A stretch of 64,000 bases of DNA from an uncultured Bacteroidota bacterium (GTDB taxonomy: Bacteria > Bacteroidota > Bacteroidia > AKYH767-A > JABDAW01): positions 1-64,000 of the forward strand of contig CAIMUP010000118.1 of the NCBI GenBank assembly GCA_903844645.1, given 5' to 3'. Below are positions 37,262-46,551 of the stretch, piece after piece. Under the pieces are notes generated by a model. That model saw only the letters and a program-made list of their open reading frames with translations. It was not told where the DNA came from and ran no database searches. The number at the start of each line of letters is the position of its first letter. Within the stretch, counting starts at the first letter, position 1. The translations under genes and the position numbers were made by a program.

Positions 37262-37520
37262 CACGGGGAATGGGATTTTATCCTTGGCTAATTCCATTTT
37301 ATCCTTGGCTAAAACCCAAATAGCCGTGGCTATTTCCATTTTAGCCGTGACTAATTCCAAAATAGCCGTGGCTAATTCCATTTTAGCCATGACTAATTCC
37401 AAAATAGCTGTGGCTAATTCCATTTTATCCTTGACTAATTCCAAAATAGCCTCCGCTAAAACCAAAATAGCCTCGGCTATTTCCATTTTATCCTCCGCTA
37501 TTTCCATTTTCTTCGGGAAA
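37262..37520. repeat. 21-bp tandem array I (ATTCCATTTTA / ATTCCAAAATA)
   Basis: About twelve units in exact 21-bp phase, from CCTTGG at 37282 to CCTCCG at 37492. Two unit types mix: CCATTTTA and CCAAAATA. They differ by exchanging T4 for A4, i.e. a reverse-complemented core, between constant GCCGTGGCTA arms (TAGCC and GGCTA are complementary). A 320-residue leftward frame and a 164-residue rightward frame across it are period artefacts. Confidence 0.94.
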
Positions 37521-37664
37521 AACAGCCCAGTTTTTGAAAACATAAGGGGAGAATCGGGGAGGAATTTCTTAAAAGCCTCGGCTGAAATGGTGTTTATCCC
37601 CAAGATTTTTTATCTGATAACAACGAATTAAACAATAATAGTAACTAATTTAATAATAATCACA

Positions 37665-38357
37665 ATGCCTGTAATAATCAAACAAATCATTATCGTATTC
37701 CTCATCAGGAATATGACAAATCAGCAGAAGAGAGACTTCGCTCGCACGTCTGCTACGCAAGCAATCGCGCATCCTACGGGATATCCCACGTTTGCCCCGA
37801 CACCTGCCGCCATGGTTACGCTTTGTAACACGGGAGACTCCATTGCTTCTGCCAAAGAAACGATGGCTGCCGACTTGAAAACATTAACAGACAACGAAAA
37901 TGCCAATCTTGTAACGATTATGACGGGATTAGACGGGTGGAAACTGGCACTTCAGGGGATTACTGGCTTAACTGTCGGGCTGATTAATCAATTAGGCTGG
38001 AAAGTGAAGAGCGAAGGGACGGATAATAGGGTAGATATGTTGAATTCTAGCCCTATCGTCACGAAAGCGAACCAAGGAACGACGAAAAAAATCGCTCTTG
38101 ACTTGGTGAATTCATTAACTTCCAAGAAACCGAAGCCTTATGGCGCGAAAGGATGGATTCCATTCGTGCAGATTGGCGGAACAAAGCCGACAAGTCATGA
38201 TTCGATGACGGCAGAAATACCAACCGGCAAGATGAAATATGCGAAAACCTTCGCTGCCGGCGATTTAGGCAAACAGTTTTATGTTACCTTCGTGTGGTTT
38301 GACGGAACTGACTTCATTGGTCCCGATTCCCCCATCTATTCTTTCACAATTATCTAA
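37665..38357 (+). CDS. Hypothetical protein with Ig-like C-terminus
   Basis: 230 residues; a start at 37713 (MTNQQKRDFA) is possible and would drop 16 hydrophobic N-terminal residues. The central part is helical (SIASAKETMAADLKTLTDNEN), and the C-terminal 100 residues are beta-rich, ending GDLGKQFYVTFVWFDGTDF then GPDSPIYSFTII. This end has the layout of the last part of the protein at 59596 (YYFARWINTRG...GPWTLVLV), so the two may be distant relatives. No named family. It directly follows array I. Confidence 0.65.
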   Translation: MPVIIKQIIIVFLIRNMTNQQKRDFARTSATQAIAHPTGYPTFAPTPAAMVTLCNTGDSIASAKETMAADLKTLTDNENANLVTIMTGLDGWKLALQGITGLTVGLINQLGWKVKSEGTDNRVDMLNSSPIVTKANQGTTKKIALDLVNSLTSKKPKPYGAKGWIPFVQIGGTKPTSHDSMTAEIPTGKMKYAKTFAAGDLGKQFYVTFVWFDGTDFIGPDSPIYSFTII

Positions 38358-38396
38358 GCTAAAACAATAAAGTTCAAGGAGAATAGTTTCCAGTCC

Positions 38397-39059
38397 ATGG
38401 AGAACGCCGTATTCTATACCGATACCGAGCAAGAATTGCTGGAGGTTATGGAAGATATCAGGAAACTGCTTAAAAAAACCATCACCTTTAACCTGAAACT
38501 CTGGGCGATTAAACAAAATTCCTTGCAGATGATGAAGCAAATGGCGAAAGATATTCACACCTTCGCGAAACTTCGCCAAGAATACGCCGATATGTTGGCA
38601 AAAGAAAAGACAGATCACTGGGAATCCTTCCATGATGTGGAATGTACCAAGTGTAAATTCTTCACATCCCTCCGTCCCACGAAAGAAGCTGTGTATAATG
38701 ACGGATTGACCTACCATATTTACGAATGCCCCAAGTGTAAAACCGTATTCCGCGACAGTCTTCCGAATAATATCAAGGACACCATGGTATTTGCCAAGAA
38801 ACAATACGACTTCTTCGTGAAACGCGACAAAAGAGGCAGGATAAATTATGTAACCCTCGGCGTTCCCAAAGAAATGGTTACGAGTTTTTCAGAAATGTAC
38901 ACCAATCTTAAAGTAGCCGACGACAATGTTATCGCAGAACGCATCGAAAAAGAAGCATCAGCCAAGAATTTTGAGGCAGTAATCGCAGATGAACTGGTAC
39001 GATTCAAGGTTTTTAAAGCAGAACTGCTGAATGGCGGACCACTTGCCGCAGAAGAATAA
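38397..39059 (+). CDS. Hypothetical protein with central zinc ribbon
   Basis: 220 residues. A helical, Glu/Lys/Met-rich N-terminal part is followed by two CxxC knuckles, CTKC and CPKC, about 30 residues apart (ECTKCKFFTSLRP and YECPKCKTVFRD), a likely zinc ribbon. Then comes another helical part (KKQYDFFVKRDKRGRINYVT). No membrane span. It starts 39 bp after the preceding hypothetical. Function unknown; nucleic-acid or protein binding is possible. Confidence 0.7.
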   Translation: MENAVFYTDTEQELLEVMEDIRKLLKKTITFNLKLWAIKQNSLQMMKQMAKDIHTFAKLRQEYADMLAKEKTDHWESFHDVECTKCKFFTSLRPTKEAVYNDGLTYHIYECPKCKTVFRDSLPNNIKDTMVFAKKQYDFFVKRDKRGRINYVTLGVPKEMVTSFSEMYTNLKVADDNVIAERIEKEASAKNFEAVIADELVRFKVFKAELLNGGPLAAEE

Positions 39060-39079
39060 CCGATTACCGCCGATATTCG

Positions 39080-39087
39080 TAAATTTG
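39080..39087 (+). promoter_or_regulatory. -7 box (TAAATTTG)
   Basis: TAnnTTTG 45 bp upstream of rfaE1, likely heading the rfaE1-ubiE-porT operon. Confidence 0.6.
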
Positions 39088-39131
39088 CCGCCATAAGTAC
39101 GAATACCCTTCCCTATAATTAATGAGTCTGC

Positions 39132-40133
39132 ATGGAATCTTTTAAAAACATCGAAGACATTTTTGAAGCCTACAACAACCTTCGCGTATTAATCATCGGA
39201 GATGTGATGATAGACTCGTATATTACCGGCATCGTCGAACGAATGTCGCCAGAAGCCCCCGTTCCCGTAGTATTAGTCAAAGATAAAGACGACCGCCTCG
39301 GAGGTGCTGCCAATGTTGCCTTGAATATTAAAGCAATGGGCGCGCATCCTATCCTATGTTCCGTCATTGGGGAGGATATTGCAGGAGAAAAATTCGTAAC
39401 ATTATTGAATAATCAAGGACTCTCCACGGAAGGCATCCTGCATTCCGCAAATAAAAGAACAACAGTCAAGACTCGTATCATAAACAACAAGCATCAAATG
39501 CTCCGCCTCGACGAAGAAGATGAAAATCCCCTGACTATTGACGAACGAACCACGCTGATCGCGAAAATCAAGACCATTATTGCCGCAGGTATCGAAGTAA
39601 TTATCTTTGAAGACTACGATAAAGGAACAATAGACAAGGCTTTGATACGAGAAATCGTGGCTATTGCGACAGAAGCCAAGATTCCTATCGCAGTAGATCC
39701 GAAGAAAAAGAATTTTAACGACTATAATAACGTATCCCTCTTCAAACCTAACCTAAAAGAACTGAAAGAAGGACTGAAAACCGAGATCATTAAACCCACT
39801 GTCGCGAATTTAATAAAAGCCACCTCCCTTCTCCACGAAGAACGCGGCATAAAAATGGTCATGATCACGCTTTCTGAAGAAGGAATCTACATGAGCGACG
39901 GAAAACTCCAGGATATTTTCCCGGCACACGTAAGGAATATCGTAGATGTGTCGGGTGCTGGCGATACCGTCATCAGTGTCGCAGCACTTTCCCTCGCTCT
40001 CGGGCTTTCTCCTAAGATAATTGGGATACTTGCCAACCTAAGCGGCGGATTAGTCTGCGAAAAAGCCGGCGTAGTCCCGATAGATAAACTCCAACTGCTG
40101 GAAGAAGCCCGACAAATGCCGTTGTTTGATTGA
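39132..40133 (+). CDS. rfaE1: Heptose 7-phosphate kinase (RfaE domain I)
   Basis: Phosphorylates D-glycero-D-manno-heptose 7-phosphate to the 1,7-bisphosphate for LPS core. The 333-residue PfkB-fold protein has LIIGDVMIDSYITG at the N-terminus, DRLGGAANVALNIKAMGA, and the C-terminal anion hole VDVSGAGDTVISVAALSLA with the catalytic Asp. The adenylyltransferase half is the separate rfaE2 at 15224. It is the first gene of a run with ubiE (gap 3 bp), porT and an FAD enzyme. Confidence 0.94.
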   Translation: MESFKNIEDIFEAYNNLRVLIIGDVMIDSYITGIVERMSPEAPVPVVLVKDKDDRLGGAANVALNIKAMGAHPILCSVIGEDIAGEKFVTLLNNQGLSTEGILHSANKRTTVKTRIINNKHQMLRLDEEDENPLTIDERTTLIAKIKTIIAAGIEVIIFEDYDKGTIDKALIREIVAIATEAKIPIAVDPKKKNFNDYNNVSLFKPNLKELKEGLKTEIIKPTVANLIKATSLLHEERGIKMVMITLSEEGIYMSDGKLQDIFPAHVRNIVDVSGAGDTVISVAALSLALGLSPKIIGILANLSGGLVCEKAGVVPIDKLQLLEEARQMPLFD

Positions 40134-40136
40134 TTC

Positions 40137-40868
40137 ATGAAAGAAATTATCACGCCCTACGCCGATTCTTCGGCATCCAAGAAGGAACAAGTAGCCACCA
40201 TGTTCGATAATATCGCAACGAACTATGATTTTCTGAATCATTTCCTGTCTTTCGGGATAGACATCGTGTGGAGAAAGAAAACAATCAGGCTTTTGAAACC
40301 ATTCTCCCCGAAATATATCCTCGATGTCGCGACCGGTACCGGAGACCTCGCCATCACTGCCCTATCCCTCAAGCCTGATAAGGTAATAGGCGTGGATATT
40401 TCAGAGAAGATGATAGCTGTTGGGCAAGCAAAGCTGAAGAAAATGAAACTAACCGACAAAATTCAACTCCTCCCCGGCGATAGCGAGAAATTAATCTTCA
40501 ATGATAACACTTTCGATGCGGTAACTGTGGCATTCGGCATCCGTAATTTCGAGAACCTCGAGAAAGGTCTGCAAGACATCCACAGAGTTCTGAAACCAAA
40601 CGGGGTTGTTGCGATATTAGAGTTCTCTATGCCGACAACATTTCCGGTAAAACAACTGTATGCCTTCTATTTTAAGAACATTCTCCCCGTTATCGGCAAA
40701 CTGATCTCGAAAGATTATGCCGCCTACACGTATCTTCCGAGTTCGGTCATCGCTTTTCCGCAAGGTGCCGCGATGGCGAAGATATTAACCGCCGTAGGAT
40801 TCGATACAACAAAGGTTATTCCTGTTACGTTCGGTATCGCGACGATATATATTGCGCAAAAAGCATAA
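40137..40868 (+). CDS. ubiE: Demethylmenaquinone methyltransferase (UbiE/MenG)
   Basis: SAM-dependent C-methylation in the last step of menaquinone synthesis; menaquinone is the expected quinone in Bacteroidota. 243 residues. SAM site ILDVATGTGDLAITAL; also MFDNIATNYDFLNHFLSFGID, FDAVTVAFGIRNFENLEKGL, VLKPNGVVAILEFSMP and the late AAYTYLPSSVIAFP. It starts 3 bp after the rfaE1 stop and is followed by porT, an order often seen in this phylum. Confidence 0.95.
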   Translation: MKEIITPYADSSASKKEQVATMFDNIATNYDFLNHFLSFGIDIVWRKKTIRLLKPFSPKYILDVATGTGDLAITALSLKPDKVIGVDISEKMIAVGQAKLKKMKLTDKIQLLPGDSEKLIFNDNTFDAVTVAFGIRNFENLEKGLQDIHRVLKPNGVVAILEFSMPTTFPVKQLYAFYFKNILPVIGKLISKDYAAYTYLPSSVIAFPQGAAMAKILTAVGFDTTKVIPVTFGIATIYIAQKA

Positions 40869-40886
40869 GCGATTAAGAAAAATTTC

Positions 40887-41603
40887 ATGAAGTTCACGAT
40901 AAATAAGATACTTGTTCCGGTCATTCTGTTAATGGTTCTTACTAATGGAATCATTGCTCAGGATATGCACATCAAGAACATGCCTACTTACGATCGTGCC
41001 CCGTGGCATCCGGGATTTACCTTGGGTTTTAACTCTGCCGACTTCGTTATTAAGTGGGGTCCCAACATCAATCAAAGCGATTCCTTGCAACAAGTTACTT
41101 CCCAAAGCAATACCGGACTGAATCTCGGCATCCTTCTGGATTTGAAGCTGGGAGAAAACTTTAATTTCCGCTTTGTTCCGACATTGGTCTTCGCTTCGCG
41201 AGAATTAGATTATACTTTTGGGCAAAATGGCGTGGTGCAGCACGAAGTTGCCAAACTTGTTCAATCTACCTTTGCAGAATTCCCGCTGATGCTCAAGTTT
41301 AAATCGGTTCGGATAGACAACTTTAGGATATATGTCTTGGGAGGTATTAAATATGACCACGATTTCATCGCACAGAACAAGGTGCAGGACGTAAAGAAGC
41401 AAATTGTAAAGCTAAACCAAGACGATTATGGATACGAAATGGGTGTAGGGCTGGATATTTACTTTGAATATTTCAAACTCTCTCCCGAGTTGAAGGTTTT
41501 CCACAGCATCCGCAACATGCTTGTCCACGAAGATACGCCTTTTGCCAAAGACCTTGGCGGGTTGTTCTCCAAAATATTCTATCTCCAGTTCTACTTTGAA
41601 TAA
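40887..41603 (+). CDS. porT: PorT-like outer-membrane barrel of type IX secretion
   Basis: 238 residues with a signal peptide ending IIAQ (about residue 24). A beta-barrel-like pattern ends in an aromatic residue (FYLQFYFE), as in outer-membrane proteins. Typical of PorT/SprT: PGFTLGFNSADFVIKW, NFRFVPTLVFASRELDYTF, FPLMLKFKSVRIDNFRIYVLGG, ELKVFHSIRNML. PorT is needed to export T9SS cargo such as the large surface proteins in this window. Placement directly after ubiE supports the call. Confidence 0.88.
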   Translation: MKFTINKILVPVILLMVLTNGIIAQDMHIKNMPTYDRAPWHPGFTLGFNSADFVIKWGPNINQSDSLQQVTSQSNTGLNLGILLDLKLGENFNFRFVPTLVFASRELDYTFGQNGVVQHEVAKLVQSTFAEFPLMLKFKSVRIDNFRIYVLGGIKYDHDFIAQNKVQDVKKQIVKLNQDDYGYEMGVGLDIYFEYFKLSPELKVFHSIRNMLVHEDTPFAKDLGGLFSKIFYLQFYFE

Positions 41604-41615
41604 AAACCTTCGGTA

Positions 41616-43190
41616 ATGAAACAAAACATTGAGTTGGTTTTGTTGCCTGAAGAGGCTTCCAACGAACTCCTTATCAAAGAACAAGCAGCGAGGCAGTTGA
41701 AACTCACGATTGCCTCCATTACTTCCGTAAATATCACCAAGCGTTCGATAGATGCTCGGTCTCGGCAGGTAAAGATAAGGCTGTTGGTAGATGTTTTCAT
41801 CAATGAAACGTCTCCCTATGCAATCTTTCATAAAGAACAATACAAAGATGTTCATAATATGCCGCCTGTCTTGATAATTGGTGCTGGTCCTGCTGGATTA
41901 TTCGCGGCATTAAGACTGATTGAGCTGGGTTTAAAACCAATCATCGTTGAGAGAGGAAAGGATGTTCGGCAACGACGACGAGACCTTGCATTAATTAATA
42001 AAAATCGCTTCATTAATCCCAATTCCAACTACTGTTTTGGGGAGGGCGGCGCAGGAACGTATTCCGATGGCAAGCTATACACCCGATCTACCAAGCGGGG
42101 CGATGTGAATCGGATATTAAATATTTTGGTGGCGCACGGTGCCTCGCGAGATATTCTGATAGATGCCCATCCTCATATCGGAACGAACAAGTTGCCGGCA
42201 GTGGTTATGGAACTTCGCGAAACGATATTGGAGGCAGGTGGAGAAATCTTGTTCAATACCCTGCTTACTAATTTTATTATTCACAATAATTCCATCCAAG
42301 GCATCCTGGTGAAGACTATTAATGGTAATTCATCTACCGAATATTCTATCAAAGCCCAAGCTGTGATCCTGGCTACGGGACATTCGGCGGGGGATGTGTA
42401 TGAGTTATTGAATTCCAAAAACATCCTGATCCATCCCAAACCGTTTGCCCTCGGGGTCAGGATTGAGCATCCGCAAGCGTTGATTGATTCCATCCAATAC
42501 CATTGCGATACCCGTAGTGCTTTTCTCCCTGCTGCCGCTTATAATTTTGCATCCCAAACAAATGGTCGCGGCGTGTATTCTTTCTGCATGTGTCCTGGTG
42601 GAATCATTGCGCCATGCGCTACCGATGCCGGAGAAATAGTGGTCAATGGGTGGTCTCCCAGTAAACGAAATAATCCTTTTGCTAACTCCGGCATCGTGGT
42701 CAGTGTGGATGAAAATGATTTCAAGAATTATAAAAATCACGGCGCATTATGCGGCTTAAAGTATCGCCAAGGTATCGAACAAAAAGCATTCATCGCGGCA
42801 GGTTCCAATCTGAAGGCTCCTGCCCAAAGGATGATGGATTTTATAGACCACAAATTCAGCCGCAGCCTCCCCGATACCTCCTACATTCCGGGTGTGCAAA
42901 GCGTTTTATTGGATGAAGTGCTGCCTGAAACCATTGCCGACAGTTTGCGAATCGCCTTAAAAGAATTCGGGAAGAAGATGAAAGGATATGCCACCAATGA
43001 TGCCGTATTGGTAGGCGTAGAAAGCCGCACTTCTTCTCCTGTTCGCATCCCGAGAGATGCCGAATCATTGCAGCATCCACAGGTAAACGGACTCTATCCT
43101 TGTGCCGAAGGAGCGGGCTATGCTGGCGGCATCATCTCTGCCGCAATAGATGGCGAACGATGCGCAAATAGCATTAAAAACTCCTATTAA
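41616..43190 (+). CDS. FAD-dependent dehydrogenase (COG2509-type)
   Basis: 524 residues. A small N-terminal alpha/beta domain is followed by the FAD-binding VLIIGAGPAGLFAALRLIE at about residue 85 with VERGKDVRQRRRD. Then NSNYCFGEGGAGTYSDGKLY, the VILATGHSAGDVYELL block, HPKPFALGVRIEHPQ and a C-terminal NGLYPCAEGAGYAGGIISAAIDG. This set marks the uncharacterised FAD-dependent dehydrogenase family related to HI0933/BaiN proteins. Substrate unknown. It starts 12 bp after porT and probably shares its mRNA. Confidence 0.88.
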   Translation: MKQNIELVLLPEEASNELLIKEQAARQLKLTIASITSVNITKRSIDARSRQVKIRLLVDVFINETSPYAIFHKEQYKDVHNMPPVLIIGAGPAGLFAALRLIELGLKPIIVERGKDVRQRRRDLALINKNRFINPNSNYCFGEGGAGTYSDGKLYTRSTKRGDVNRILNILVAHGASRDILIDAHPHIGTNKLPAVVMELRETILEAGGEILFNTLLTNFIIHNNSIQGILVKTINGNSSTEYSIKAQAVILATGHSAGDVYELLNSKNILIHPKPFALGVRIEHPQALIDSIQYHCDTRSAFLPAAAYNFASQTNGRGVYSFCMCPGGIIAPCATDAGEIVVNGWSPSKRNNPFANSGIVVSVDENDFKNYKNHGALCGLKYRQGIEQKAFIAAGSNLKAPAQRMMDFIDHKFSRSLPDTSYIPGVQSVLLDEVLPETIADSLRIALKEFGKKMKGYATNDAVLVGVESRTSSPVRIPRDAESLQHPQVNGLYPCAEGAGYAGGIISAAIDGERCANSIKNSY

Positions 43191-43204
43191 AGTGGGGAAA
43201 ACCC

Positions 43205-43418
43205 TCGGGAGTACGCCCAATACTCCCATATATACGCGGCGTACTCCCATATATACACGGCGTACTCCCATATATACACGGCGTACTCCCATATATACAC
43301 GGCGTACTCCCATATATACACGGCGTACTCCCATATATACACGGCGTACTCCCGTATATACGCGGCGTACTCCCGTATATACGCGGCGTATATATGGGAG
43401 TATTGGGCGTACTCCCGA
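43205..43418. repeat. 21-bp tandem array J with 33-bp perfect terminal inverted repeats
   Basis: Eight marker positions of CGGCGTA in exact 21-bp phase, with GG at 43238, 43259, 43280, 43301, 43322, 43343, 43364 and 43385. The internal palindrome is TATATA. Unit types CCCATATATACA and CCCGTATATACG are grouped, the second near the right end. The array is bounded by perfect inverted repeats at 43205-43237 and 43386-43418 (core CCCAATACTCCCATATATAC). It starts 14 bp after the upstream stop codon. Confidence 0.96.
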
Positions 43419-43482
43419 CCATTTTCAAGAATTATTGGTGTTTTGAAGCAGGTTTAATCATTTTGAATCCCCAGAAAAGAAG

Positions 43483-43513
43483 AAGTCTCCCGATGTGCAT
43501 CGAGAGGACTTCC
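43483..43513 (+). terminator. Hairpin, possible terminator
   Basis: AAGTC..CCGATG and CATCG..GACTT form an imperfect stem just upstream of the rmuC promoter. Confidence 0.5.
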
Positions 43514-43524
43514 CATTCTCTTTC

Positions 43525-43532
43525 TAATTTTG
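43525..43532 (+). promoter_or_regulatory. -7 box of rmuC-murF (TAATTTTG)
   Basis: TAnnTTTG 16 bp upstream of the rmuC start codon. Confidence 0.65.
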
Positions 43533-43548
43533 CAGCAAATAAAAAGAA

Positions 43549-44940
43549 ATGGAGATAGCATATTTAATAATAGGATTGGTAGTCGGAATCGGGGCGGCGT
43601 ATTTTGTGATGAAATATAAGTTTGAGAGCAATAAAGGCATTCCGCAAGAGCAGGTAGAAGAGTTGGCAAAACAAATTGCAGAGCTATCGAAGCATAAGGA
43701 ACTTGCCGAAGGGAAAGTGCTGCAATTGATAGAGCAGGTTCGGGAATGGCGCGATAAAGCGGATGCCGAACAGGAGAAAAATGTGTCGCTGAATAAACAA
43801 TTATCAACCAAAGAGGAGGCGTATAAGAACATCGAAGAGAAGCTGGCAAAACAAAAAGAGGAGATTGAACATATCCAAACGAAATTCACGACCGAATTCA
43901 AGAACTTAGCCAATGAAATTCTCGAAGATAAGAGCAAAAAGTTTACGGAACAAAACAAAACCAATATTGATGAGATATTGAAGCCGCTGAATGAAAAGAT
44001 TAAAGACTTCGAGAAGCGCGTCGTGGATACTTATGACAAAGAATCGAAGGAACGTTTCTCGTTGCAGAATGAAATTAAGAACCTCGTTATCCTGAATCAA
44101 AGCATCAGCAAAGAGGCGAATAACCTGACGAATGCGCTCAAAGGACAAGCCAAGACGCAGGGCAATTGGGGAGAAATGATTTTAGAGAATATCCTCGAGA
44201 AATCGGGTTTGGCAAAGGGACGGGAGTACTTTGTTCAGCAATCTTTCACCGATGAAGCGGGGAAACGATTACAGCCCGATGTGGTGGTGAATTACCCGGG
44301 AAATAAAAGTATTGTCATTGATTCGAAAGTGTCCTTGAATGCTTATGAAAGGTATTCTAATGAAGAAGATAAAACTCGTCAGGATGTAGAATTGAAGTTA
44401 CATATTGATGCTATCAAATTGCATATAAATACGTTAAGCGGAAAGAATTATCAGGACTTATATCAGTTGACAAGTTTAGACTTCGTGCTGATGTTTGTGC
44501 CTATAGAGCCGGCATTTATGTTAGCCGTGCAAGCCGATCCCGATCTTTGGAGTTATGCTTATGAGAGAAGGATTTTGTTAATCTCTCCTACTAATTTAAT
44601 CTCTACTTTAAAGATTGTTTCGAGCCTCTGGAGGCAAGAATATCAGAATAGAAATGCCATGGAAATAGCTAAGCAGAGTGGAGATCTTTATGATAAGTTT
44701 GTTTTGCTGATGGAGAGTTTGGTCGATGTTGGTAACAAATTAAAAGGCACGCAGAAAAGCTATGAGGAGTCAATGAATCGCCTATCTACCGGTAAGGGAA
44801 ATCTAATAAAGAAAGTGGAAGACATCAAGACACTTGGTGCAAAAGCAAACAAGTCAATACCCCAGGTTTTATTAGACAGAGCAGGGGATGATGAGACTAT
44901 TGAGACAAATGAAACTAACGATACGAAGACATTATTCTAA
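43549..44940 (+). CDS. rmuC: DNA recombination protein RmuC
   Basis: 463 residues. An N-terminal membrane anchor (IAYLIIGLVVGIGAAYFVM) is followed by a long coiled coil (about residues 30-190, rich in Glu/Lys/Gln). The C-terminal nuclease-like RmuC core has GQAKTQGNWGEMILENILEKSGL, LQPDVVVNYPGNKSIVIDSKVSLNAYE, LDFVLMFVPIEPAFMLAV and RRILLISPTNLISTLKIV. In E. coli RmuC limits inversions at short inverted repeats, notable here because inverted-repeat arrays surround it. It heads an rmuC-murF pair. Confidence 0.94.
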   Translation: MEIAYLIIGLVVGIGAAYFVMKYKFESNKGIPQEQVEELAKQIAELSKHKELAEGKVLQLIEQVREWRDKADAEQEKNVSLNKQLSTKEEAYKNIEEKLAKQKEEIEHIQTKFTTEFKNLANEILEDKSKKFTEQNKTNIDEILKPLNEKIKDFEKRVVDTYDKESKERFSLQNEIKNLVILNQSISKEANNLTNALKGQAKTQGNWGEMILENILEKSGLAKGREYFVQQSFTDEAGKRLQPDVVVNYPGNKSIVIDSKVSLNAYERYSNEEDKTRQDVELKLHIDAIKLHINTLSGKNYQDLYQLTSLDFVLMFVPIEPAFMLAVQADPDLWSYAYERRILLISPTNLISTLKIVSSLWRQEYQNRNAMEIAKQSGDLYDKFVLLMESLVDVGNKLKGTQKSYEESMNRLSTGKGNLIKKVEDIKTLGAKANKSIPQVLLDRAGDDETIETNETNDTKTLF

Positions 44941-44946
44941 AAAATT

Positions 44947-46323
44947 ATGGACATCTTTAGAGAAATTTTAGAACTTGAAGGGCGACTTTGTTTTCCAATG
45001 CCTCATTTCAAAATCTTCATAACCGGAGTTTCGATTGACACCAGAACAATCAAAGAAGGCAATCTTTACTTTGCTATCAAAGGAGAGAACTTTGATGGGC
45101 ATGATTTTGTTTGGGAGGCTTATGAAAAGGGAGCTTCTATTTGTTTTGTCAATGAAGATTGGCATGAAAAGAACAATGAGAATCTCAAACATTATTTTTC
45201 AAAATGTGTTAAGGATACGACTGTAGCTTTGGCAAATTTATCTAAGGATTATCGCAAGAAATTCGGCATCCCTTTCATTGCTGTGGGCGGTAGTAATGGC
45301 AAGACGACCACCAAAGAAATGATTGCCGCCGTCCTATCCCCAAAGTATAAAGTCCTAAAGACGGAGGGCAATTTGAACAACCATATCGGAGTTCCCTTAA
45401 CATTATTTCGGCTGGACGATACGTTCCAAATTGCCGTCATAGAAATCGGGACGAATCACTTCCATGAATTGACTTATTTGTGTTCAATTCTGGAGCCGGA
45501 TTATGGCATGCTGACCAATATTGGCAGGGAACATCTGGAGTTCTTTAAGGATATTAACGGCGTGGCTGAAGCGGAGGGAGAACTGATACATTATTTGATA
45601 AAAAACCATAAAAAAGGCATCCTAAATACAGACGATAAACATATTTTCCATAGCGCAAAAGGGCTGCGCCACAGGCTTTCCTACGGTTTCCATGGAAACG
45701 TCGCCGTAAAGGGTGAGTTCCTAGGATTAGACAGGCTCGCGATGCCAACTTTCAGTGTAACTTTTAAAAAAAATACCACAAAAATCAAACTAAAAGTACC
45801 TGGCGAACACTCCATCCATAATGCCCTTGCCGCCGCGGCTATAGGCTTCGAATTTGGGGTATCTGCAAAGCAAATAAAGATAGCCCTGGAGAGCTTTTTG
45901 TCATACAATAAACGAATGGAGGTACTGAAAACAAATGGAATCACCATCATTAACGATTGTTACAATGCCAATCCGGATTCGATGATAGCCGCCATCAAAA
46001 CATTGGAACACATAAAAACAAAAGGCAATAGGATTGCCGTCCTGGGAGATATGGCGGAGCTCGGAAACACCAGTAAAATCGGGCATCAGGAGGTAGGAAA
46101 AATAATTTCAGTATCCAATATCAACTACTTCCTATCTATCGGGAAGGATATGAAACACGCCCACGAAATTGCGGATACCATAATGGAAAATGCCATACAT
46201 TTCGAGAGCAATAAGGTACTGATAGAATTCCTTCGCTTTGCTGCGGAGGCGGGCGACATACTCCTTATCAAAGGATCCCGTTCCATGCGGATGGAAGAGA
46301 TTGTCGCAGCCATGAATTCGTAA
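44947..46323 (+). CDS. murF: UDP-MurNAc-tripeptide--D-Ala-D-Ala ligase MurF
   Basis: Adds D-Ala-D-Ala to UDP-MurNAc-tripeptide, the last cytoplasmic step of peptidoglycan precursor synthesis. 458 residues. The uridine-binding N-terminal domain has GVSIDTRTIKEGNLYFAIKG, followed by the P-loop AVGGSNGKTTTKEM (about residues 112-125), LNNHIGVPLTL, VIEIGTNHFHEL, PGEHSIHNALAAAAIG and CYNANPDSMIAAIKTL. It lies 6 bp after rmuC and is likely cotranscribed. murQ at 22135 is the recycling counterpart. Confidence 0.95.
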   Translation: MDIFREILELEGRLCFPMPHFKIFITGVSIDTRTIKEGNLYFAIKGENFDGHDFVWEAYEKGASICFVNEDWHEKNNENLKHYFSKCVKDTTVALANLSKDYRKKFGIPFIAVGGSNGKTTTKEMIAAVLSPKYKVLKTEGNLNNHIGVPLTLFRLDDTFQIAVIEIGTNHFHELTYLCSILEPDYGMLTNIGREHLEFFKDINGVAEAEGELIHYLIKNHKKGILNTDDKHIFHSAKGLRHRLSYGFHGNVAVKGEFLGLDRLAMPTFSVTFKKNTTKIKLKVPGEHSIHNALAAAAIGFEFGVSAKQIKIALESFLSYNKRMEVLKTNGITIINDCYNANPDSMIAAIKTLEHIKTKGNRIAVLGDMAELGNTSKIGHQEVGKIISVSNINYFLSIGKDMKHAHEIADTIMENAIHFESNKVLIEFLRFAAEAGDILLIKGSRSMRMEEIVAAMNS

Positions 46324-46551
46324 TCCGCCATCGAAATAATCCTCCCAAAAATCGCCTTTCAGGTATCTCCTTTTTTCTATTTGATAGCAAAAAAATCGCG
46401 CTCATGCCCATTCCCATCCGACAGGTTATGATTCAGAAAAGAGCCATACCTTTGCAAGCAAACGGGGTTACCATTTTGGTTAATTCTATACCCTTTTTGA
46501 ACGATTTCCATGTCGCCAAACTTTTTTTGAAAGGGGTAGGATGTAAGTAGA

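Noticed and set aside
36641-37603. 320-residue leftward ORF
   Set aside because: Covers array I and the real gene at 36662-37084 on the other strand; heptad pattern comes from the 21-bp period.
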